64,000 nt of DNA from Heterobilharzia americana (Eukaryota > Platyhelminthes > Trematoda > Strigeidida > Schistosomatidae), in the NCBI GenBank assembly GCA_944470555.2, contig OX104128.1, positions 40,407,920 through 40,471,919 on the forward strand, in the 5' to 3' direction. A model generated the notes under the pieces. It saw only the letters and a list, made by a program, of their open reading frames with translations. It searched no databases and was not told where the DNA came from. This document shows, one piece after another, positions 39,241 to 48,200 of the stretch. The position numbers and the translations under genes are program-made. The number at the start of each line of letters is the position of its first letter. Position 1 is the first letter of the stretch.

Positions 39241-42200
39241 TTCTAGATTTAAGTGATCCTTCATAAGAGAATGGAAAATTAATTGATATTTAACGACGCT
39301 CAAGACCACTGTGAGAATTACTACTTATTTTTACTATGAACTAGTTGTATCATCTACAAAGGTGTACACGTACTTTGGGACGTCAGTTTTCCAGCTATCG
39401 CTTGAAGTAGCATCAAAGTTGAATGATCACGAAAATGCTGAAATGATTTCCGAAACAGATTGGAAGGTTGTATTTCGCTTGCCTGCGTACAGCTACCTGC
39501 AAGATTTTCAAAGAAACAAAGCGAATTCACATTTCGTAGGTATGAATTGAGATGCAAAGTAAGAGGTAATACGATTGCCCCGACAAACAACAAGCTGGTT
39601 GACACAACTATTTACATACCATTCACCATTGCAGCGCAGAAATTATGAATAAACACAACTAAGCATATCACAATGTCGTATTGCAACTCAAAAATGACAA
39701 CTAATTTGTAGGTGGTCCACTTACAAACTTAATCTTTCCAAACAGTTGTCAATATCATAAGGAAAAATTTACAAACTTGAAAATGGTGCTCTTCAAAACT
39801 GAAAAAAATCATGAAGATGCATGTGACTCCTTGTGAAAATGTAAAGATAATAGTGGAATGAGAAGAAATGTCAATACATAGTGCCATATTGTATATAAAA
39901 CAGTTGTAAGTGAAATCACGCATTTGCAAAAGCTGTGATTGCTCAAAATACTTCACTTAGTTTTATTATAACCAGTAGTTAAATCCAGACCATAATAAGC
40001 GACTGTCCAAAAACCGTCCAACTCAATCAAGATGGAAAACAAGGGCAAAATTTCCAGTTGCAGAGATAATATCATTAAATCATGAGAGACAACATAGTGA
40101 ACTCGACAAATAACAGGTAGGTGGGGAATTAAGAAAAGCAGCATATTCGGGATCGAAAAAAAACGACAGAAAGAATGCGTTTGCCATCATTGTGATCGAC
40201 TTTGAGCAAAAGCTTTAGGATCCCCAAGCGCTAGTTTATAAAACCTCATGGATCTGCATCAGAACCAGTATTTTTTGATAAATGGTTATTTTGTCAGCAA
40301 GGTTTGCTGCAACATTGAACAGAATTGTAAATGTAACTGTTACAGATCCCAAGTTAATGTGACTGATTATCCTTTTGAAGTCCATAACTAGAATTCTAAT
40401 GTCCAGTTCTAATGTACATACGCTTAATGGTACATATCATAATACATGAAACAACACTCCCACTTACTTGAATCGTAGTAGTAGTTCACCGGCAATAAGT
40501 AACTTTGTTCATGCAATTCAACAGAACTGAGATTAAAGGTTAGAAATTTAGCCAGGGCAGAACAAAATCGATGGAAAAATTCCGATGAATAGACAAAAGT
40601 GCGAACATCCTCTGGATCTTTGACAAGTACAAATGAAAAACCGTAGAATATGTTAAAATTCATTAACCTTTGACAAGAAATCATACGTTTCACAAACGAT
40701 CCAACATAACTATCAACTATTTCCAGTGCAACAAGTATAGCAATGTTATAATCGACAAAAAATTGGATTTCATATTTATTCTCAGAATGTCATGGGTTAC
40801 CTACTGACCTTTGGAAATCTTTCACTGATTGTCTACTGTCTGGTAAACAGTTAATCGTTATGTTATTTACGCCACATCTTTTCTACATAAGTGAGAGCTT
40901 TCACTATGGATTCAGCCAGTTCAATCGACAAGCAGTTTTTTAATCTGAAACTTAGATAAGTTGTGGTGGCAACCAATATCCCAGTACAGTGGTACAGGTG
41001 TTAGAATACCTCAACAACAACGCAGTATTTTCAGAAAACTCGAATGTACAACAAGATGTTGTATACGTAGCAAGAAAAATAACTAGAGCGACTCCTAGAA
41101 ATTTGCACAACTCAATACACATAACCTTGAAACTATAAAATACTTTATTCCACCAATTCAACATAAGCGAAGCAAATACAATGTTTCTGTCACTCGAATG
41201 TTACACACGATATAACTCACTGTAATACTGAAAGTGTACAGCGCAAGTTCAAGAACAATACACATATGACAAAACTAATCACAGGACAGTCAAAAGAACT
41301 CATTGCTTCGGCATGAGGTGAATTTCTACCAGATATGAGTTACAAAAATTGCATACACAATCAGATATGCCAAGTCAGAGTGCAACATACTAAATATTAC
41401 AACAAGTTTCCTATTCCTTATGCCTATCACCTTCCGAAAACAGGAGACAATACGATTTGTTTGAATCCGAACTCCCATGAAGACTAGACACCTCTGTTAA
41501 ATTAGGAGAAAGGTGATATCTCAAGGGACAGTAACGCATATTGTTCATGAAACCTAGTAGCTAGAATCTTGAAGATCTCAGACATTTTAAGTAACGACTA
41601 CAGGAAGCAACCAAATGATAGCTGCTACCTTGACGTAGTGGTTGGGCTTGTATATCACAATGACCAGACGAGGTATCCCGTGCCAACCAACCGCTAACGG
41701 TAATCATCTCTTACAATTTTCTTCTGCCAATTACTTGTTTCAGGGCAGCACTAGCTTCAAGCATATGGGAGATATTATATTATAAGGCGTCCACTGAACG
41801 TTGAGAAAACACTTTGAACCGCAGTTTAAATGGCTCACAGCAACGCTTCATTTGCCCAATATCCAGTCTGAACCTGAATATAGGTGCTTCAGCTCTCCTT
41901 GAAGTTGAGAAAACTGCTTTTGACCTGAAACGACGCAAAGCAGAGGAACTTGACAGTTTTCCCCGAAGTTTTCAAGGATGGAGATTGGAAATTGCTGATT
42001 ACAGTGACGGAGATACTGGGTAGTGTATGGGAATCAGACGTTGTGTCATCAGACAGATCTACTTCATTGATCATTCCAGTCTATAACAAGGGCGGCAGTC
42101 TATCTGCAACAAACGTAGCGGAATAAGCCTGACTAATATCATATCCAAGACGCTTGGATCCATAGTTACCCAATGCCTAAATGGAGCTCGAGAGCAACAA

Positions 42201-45200
42201 ACTTGAGAAAACCAGGCAGGTTTCAGATCTGAGCGAGGATCCATCAATCAGGTTTCCAGTCTAAAATAGGTTCTGGAACAGGGATGCTTACCGCCGGTCG
42301 ATACCTGCCATATTTTTCGACCTGAAGGCGATATTTGAATCTGTCGGCCATGAGGTGTTGCGGTGGTATCTGACCGTGAAAAGAATACTAAACAAGTGCA
42401 TAACGCTGAACAAAGCTTCTCATGCAAAATCATACAGTCATGTCAGGGCCAATGGAGAGTTGTCATCTGAATTGATAACTAGTGGAATGCCCGCTATCAT
42501 TGTTCTTTAACATCGTTGTAGATGTACAAATGGACATAACCATAGGTAACTCTGACTTCACTCCTTGGGGGAAGTATCTGGCTGACTTGGGGCATGCGGA
42601 CAACACTGTCCTGCTAGATCAGGTCGCCGACAAAATGTAGCGCCTTGAGCAGAAGTCAGTCTATGTTTGACAAGCGTTTCGTACGTGTCAAATGTAAGGT
42701 GGTGCACCAAGATTGATCTTCTGCCACTCCTAGTTTACGGATAGAAAGTAATTGAATACGCCTATCACTTCACTTACTTAGAGAGTTGCATCAGCCCCAA
42801 CAGGCTGGTTGCTGATGGAGTCTCAGCTCGAATACTTTGGTCATCTATGGCGCCGAATGACGAGATATCCGACTACCTATCAAAAGAAGAGTACACTGCA
42901 CTACAGTCCGTTCTGTCCTGTTATTCGGCTGAGACATGGCCGTTAAAAGTAGATGAAGAAACTACAGGTGCCTTCCAAACATTGCTCGCGTATGGTGGAA
43001 TTAGCGTGTGAGCAATGTTGCAGCCAGGAGAAAGGTACTAGACAAGGAAGGAAAGTTGGTTGATGAGGTTGTGAACCTTCAGCGACTGAGATTGTTTGGA
43101 CACGTGTTGCACATACCGATCCACTGCCTTGATCGACGTGCAATGCTAGCAGAATTTGTACTGGGTTTGAAGAAGACTTGAGGTGGTCAGACCAGGACGT
43201 GGCACCTCTGCATGAAGTCTCTGATTGTTCGCACCAGCTGCGTAGGGAAGTGTAAACTATCTGGCTGTAGTCCCTGAGACCATAAAAAGCAGTAGTCGCA
43301 GACTTTCGGTGACATGGCTGAAAATCAGTCAAAATGGTGATGTACTCACCCTTTGGAGTCTTCCAAAGTCTGAATATTTTCAAACCATTTCTCCTTCTAT
43401 ACCCTTGTCTACTTTAACACCAATCTCTGTCTACCCACATGGTTTGCATGCTGCTTTGAAGTGCGGCAACTTGAACCAATGCACATTTGTTCGAGGTTGC
43501 ATGTTCATTTTGTATTTCTGTTTGTCTGATTTCCCGGATGACTAATTTGATATTAGAAACAAAGATGTTTAGGAAACAATTTACCACGATACCATGTATA
43601 AATTGTTCTGGATCTAAAATAGCCTTAATTATTATCAAGTTCAACAATCGAACTCAGATGGTTTAGGATATAAATCTATCTTAATTCATTCAATACATGA
43701 GCCACATTGTCCTAAAAGTGGATCTATGACAAACAGAATCATTTAGGAAAAACAGTTACTTGTCTATTTTCAGAACTAAAGTGTACAATTTGACAGAGGA
43801 GTTGGAAACAATGCAACCTAAGTTTCCACAGTGTCAACGTAAACAACCATTCGAACGCTGGCGGATCAATATGATGAGCCCAAATAGTACGCAAGACGAG
43901 TTCTGAAATACATTATAAACCATCAACGAAACGCCACAACCACTTGTAACAAGTTTTCAAGACAGAGACAATGTCGACATGAAGTTAGAAAAAAGAATCA
44001 TATATCAGACCGAAACACATAAACTCAGGTACTTATTTCATCAGTCAAACATTCAAATAAATGGTCATATCCCATAGACAACAGGCAAAAATTACCGAGT
44101 ACAATAAGGTGGCCAAGGATCGTTCTAAATCTCTTTTGTAGTTGTGTCTCATCTGAAAAGTAATCAAAATACGTGTGGAAAAAGTGAAAATTCAGGCTAA
44201 TAATAGAATTCCAGGTGAAATAAACACTAAGCAAAATGAATTGAACGCCAAAGCTATTCAAAAATGTATGCGATTGACTGAGGGTAACAGCTATCCCACG
44301 AAAAATGATGATACCATCAAACTACGGACACGGAAGTAAGCGAAATGGGATAGAGTCCCTGACGAAACTGGTGGAAGTCTAGTGGCCAGAAAAATAAGTC
44401 ACAGATTCTATCATTGTTACGGATTGACCTATTATCAACCATAAAATCCTAATATGACTAGGAGTCTGTCTCAGTTGCACACACCGAAACAGGAAAACTG
44501 ATACCAAGCAAATCGAAGTGCGAAAAGTACTAATAAGGGCTGTATTCCCACAGAATCGTTCGAATAAGATCTACAGTGATGATGGTTGGTGAAAGTATAA
44601 ATTGACTGTATTTTATCGCAAGGTGGACAACGGACAAACTCTGTAGCCAAGTATTGTCAATTCATGAGGAATTTCTGAATATCTTACTGTTAATATGAAA
44701 ACAAGATGTGCAAGCAGCAAATGATATTTATCATTAGATTCCCCTCGAACCCGAAGTAGATTAAGTGTAAACGCTATCAATCTATATTTAGTCACAGGTA
44801 AACAATGAGGGGACATCATTCACGCATCCTTTGTGTACTGAATAGGTCTCGCATTCTGATCAACGGCAATAGTTGGGAATCGATCGCTATCTAAGTAATT
44901 ACACCAGGACGTGAATATAACTAAAATGGGTGGAACTGTGTGATTTGTGGCCACTTAAAAAATTTATTCGTTCTGTTACACTTGTAATTCAGGGAGGTTG
45001 CTAGTATGTATGTGATAAGAGTTGAAATTCCACGTTTCATACAGAATGAGGTTGTGGAAAGTTAGCAGGATGGATGGATATCCTAGTGTCACGATGAAAA
45101 TCTTATCATACAGACTGCTGAATTTCCGACTAGTGAATTCAAAGAAATACAAATGTCAACACAAATTACTAGGAATTTGATGATTAAAGTTAAGATCCAT

Positions 45201-48200
45201 TTGAAGTATGATTTAACAAAAAGAATACGAAACATGATTTCACATATTAGATACTACGTCTGATTTCGACGAGAACTTACAAAGGAATCCGAGAGAGATT
45301 TAAACTTAAGTGCGAATATGAACAAGTGTCTATATAAGATGCATTGTTTCAGAGAATGATGCAATGATTACATAGCTTCAGGATCATCAAATGATCCCAG
45401 ATGGAGTTATAGATGTCAGTCAACCAAACACTAAAGCTCAATGGAAGAAGTCTTCACTACTGTCTAACCTGTCTTAATGGTTCCATTTTCATAGCACTGA
45501 AATCCCAACGACATTATTACGTATCCAAACTCCACCCAACCTAAATTACATTGGGCGATTTAGTTGTATCTTTCCCCATCACTCAGTGATTGCGGACAGC
45601 TTCGTATATAAGCCTTCACCATTATTACCGCCAGCTGCGAGTACTGAACCATCAACCCTTTTCACAAGTACATGTAAACGCGAATCAAGTGATGTAGTGT
45701 CCATATATGAAAAAAAAACTTTGTGAGTCCCGCCACATTTATGAATATGAAGTTTTGAAAGTTTATCAGTGTCATTCAAGAATAGTTGGCAACAAAAATC
45801 AAATCGCTACAGACTTACCCAAAAGGCTAAACAAATGGTTCATAAGGAAATTTGTTTGTTCTGTTAAAGAGTCAAAAGCAACTTTTCTTATTAATTCGTG
45901 ACCGAAAAGATTCGAAAGAGATTTTGGAACTGTGATTGAGTTCATCTTGTTGTCATAGAGTGCATTAAATTCAGCTAACAAGCTTCGAGCTAAACAGTTA
46001 CCTTCTTTTTCAAAACTTTGATCTAGAACTGAACTTCGCAATGACGATTGTGAAGCTAATGTGAGCAGACCAGAAACCACATTGTATCTAAGGCGTTGAC
46101 CTTTTTCGTGGTTGGTAAGTGCTTGGCATTTAAGCAATAGTACACCTAACCAGCGAGCAAATGCAGTAGACAATCGCACATTTTCATTGATATCCAGCTC
46201 TAAGTGAATATGTATAGTGCTTTCGATAGTTCCAGAAACTAAGGTGGTTATGTGTGACACAGTTGTTGCAATCCATTCCGAAGATTCAGCTTCTGACTCC
46301 CTTGGAAGTTTCCCTACAAACAATATAGTACGTCAGCAGTAACATATTAAAATCAAAAAATAACTGGAGTAAAGACAGTTGTAAAGTAGATAGAAGCAAT
46401 TTATTGTCAATATCAGGAAAACACTTGGCAGGTAATTCTCCACTACGATACTATTCAAATGAAATTCGATCCAATAGACGTTTGTTTGAAAACAATTTCT
46501 TATACTTAGACAAACAGAAGAAGAAAAAGCTAAAGCTGAATTCCATGGCCAGGTATTCTCAGGTAGGTCTCTGAGTCGGTCTTGGTCAAAAGATGACTCT
46601 ATTAATCTGGCGATGGTGAATAAATATAAGCGAGAGCATTTGTCTCCGCCAAGCTCATAAAATCAGCTTCTGCACTACTTGGACACAACTAGCGTTTCGT
46701 CAACTGAGCTGAAACACTCAACCCTTGATCACATCCTGATTCCGTTTAAATCACAGCATGTGATGGTGGCAGTGAATTCTGAAAGCGAAGTTAACGCTCT
46801 CATTAAGCCTACTACTTTTCGGGTCTGAAGAGATTTGACCCATGCCATTTTTTTATTGGACATTTAGCAACTACATTTAGCGACATTCTGCTTCCTTTCA
46901 GATATGAGGCTCTAGAAAAATGGTCCATAAAATTAGTAGAGATTCCTCCCTCATTCCGTCGGATGTGCTTGCTTTTTACGTACACGTGAATTCAATAAAG
47001 CGACTGAAAGTAATTCCAACGCAAAATTAGTGTTACTATGAAATCACCACTGAAATCAGGTGGAGAAGGAAAAGTGGATAATTCACACATACATACATCT
47101 CATAGTCATGCATGAGGACTAATTCACAGGATATTGTTACTAGCAAGCGGCTTCCAGAAACAGATAAATGCCAAGTTAGAAAGCACAAATTATTGCACAG
47201 TGAACGAATGTCACTCACAAGATATCTCCCTATGATTATTCAACTTACTATCACAGGTTTCAATCGTAAATGTCACAAAAGCGCCTCTTTAACAGTCTTG
47301 AGGGGTGACTACTTGGAATATGGTTTTGGTATAATACAGGTGTGAAGATGAAATAAGTGATCCATCTCAACTAATGACATGTGGCTTCATGAGAAGCTTC
47401 TAATTCTTAACAATATGACAGATTACCCAGTGGTCATGAAAAACTATTTAGATTCTACACAGTTTACAGCATCACTCAAAAGTGAACCCAAAGACCAGTT
47501 TACCACCTTTAAAGACGGCTAGAACAACCACGCAGGTAACTGTTTTATCATGTTTCAAGTAAACCACAGGGGTCTTAGTCTCACTTGAAGATGACTGGTT
47601 AGCATTTTGCTTGCAATTATGCGATGATTAAGTGGTCTGTCTCTGAAAGTGTTCTTTTAAAATTTCTAATTCCCTACCACTGCAGTTCGCTCTGTTCTAC
47701 TATATGGATGTGAAACAGCCACTAAATGTATAGGGTTTGCAAAGTCTTCGGGGGTTTGATCGTCGTTGCTTTCTTAGCGTGCGTCATGTCATGGCGTCAT
47801 CACGTCAGTGATGTAGGAGTCAGGTAGAGAGTTCTAGGGAGATGAAAGTCAGTTGATTAGGTTATGAACCTTCATCGACTTCCATGGCTAGGACATGCAT
47901 TACGCATGTTTAATCACCGTCTGCCTCGTTTCAGGATATTGAGTGGAGTAGGTTTAGGCTGGAAGGTCAGCGGTGGTCAGACTAAAACGTGGAATCATTG
48001 AATAAAGTGTGTAGACTCACTGGTTGGGGTTCGCATGACAACAGAAACCAGTGGCTGAAGAACCTAGATGGCATGGCTTAGAATCAATCTCAGTGGCACA
48101 AATGTATCCAAACACTATCTTCATCTTAATTGTCATAATGAATTCAGTATTTTCTTCCTTCTCCTTCCTTTCTTTTTACTACTTTTGATCGATTTATCCC

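Larger units (their letters stand above)
36840..39373 (-). other. TTI1 intron 6
   Basis: It contains a SINE-like scrap (38020-38115), a decayed hammerhead (38660-38735) and a TA microsatellite (39166-39234). 36840-38010 shows nothing clear. Confidence 0.7.

Noticed and set aside
39311..39648. Plus-strand open frames of 79 and 62 codons
   Set aside because: Antisense of TTI1 exon 6 and its intron flanks.
42943..43383. Minus-strand 146-codon open frame
   Set aside because: It is the antisense of an RTE-like copy whose sense strand carries the recognisable protein pieces.
45579..45779. Minus-strand frame considered as a TTI1 exon
   Set aside because: No acceptor before the coding part, and the frame does not fit between exons 4 and 5, which already join in phase.
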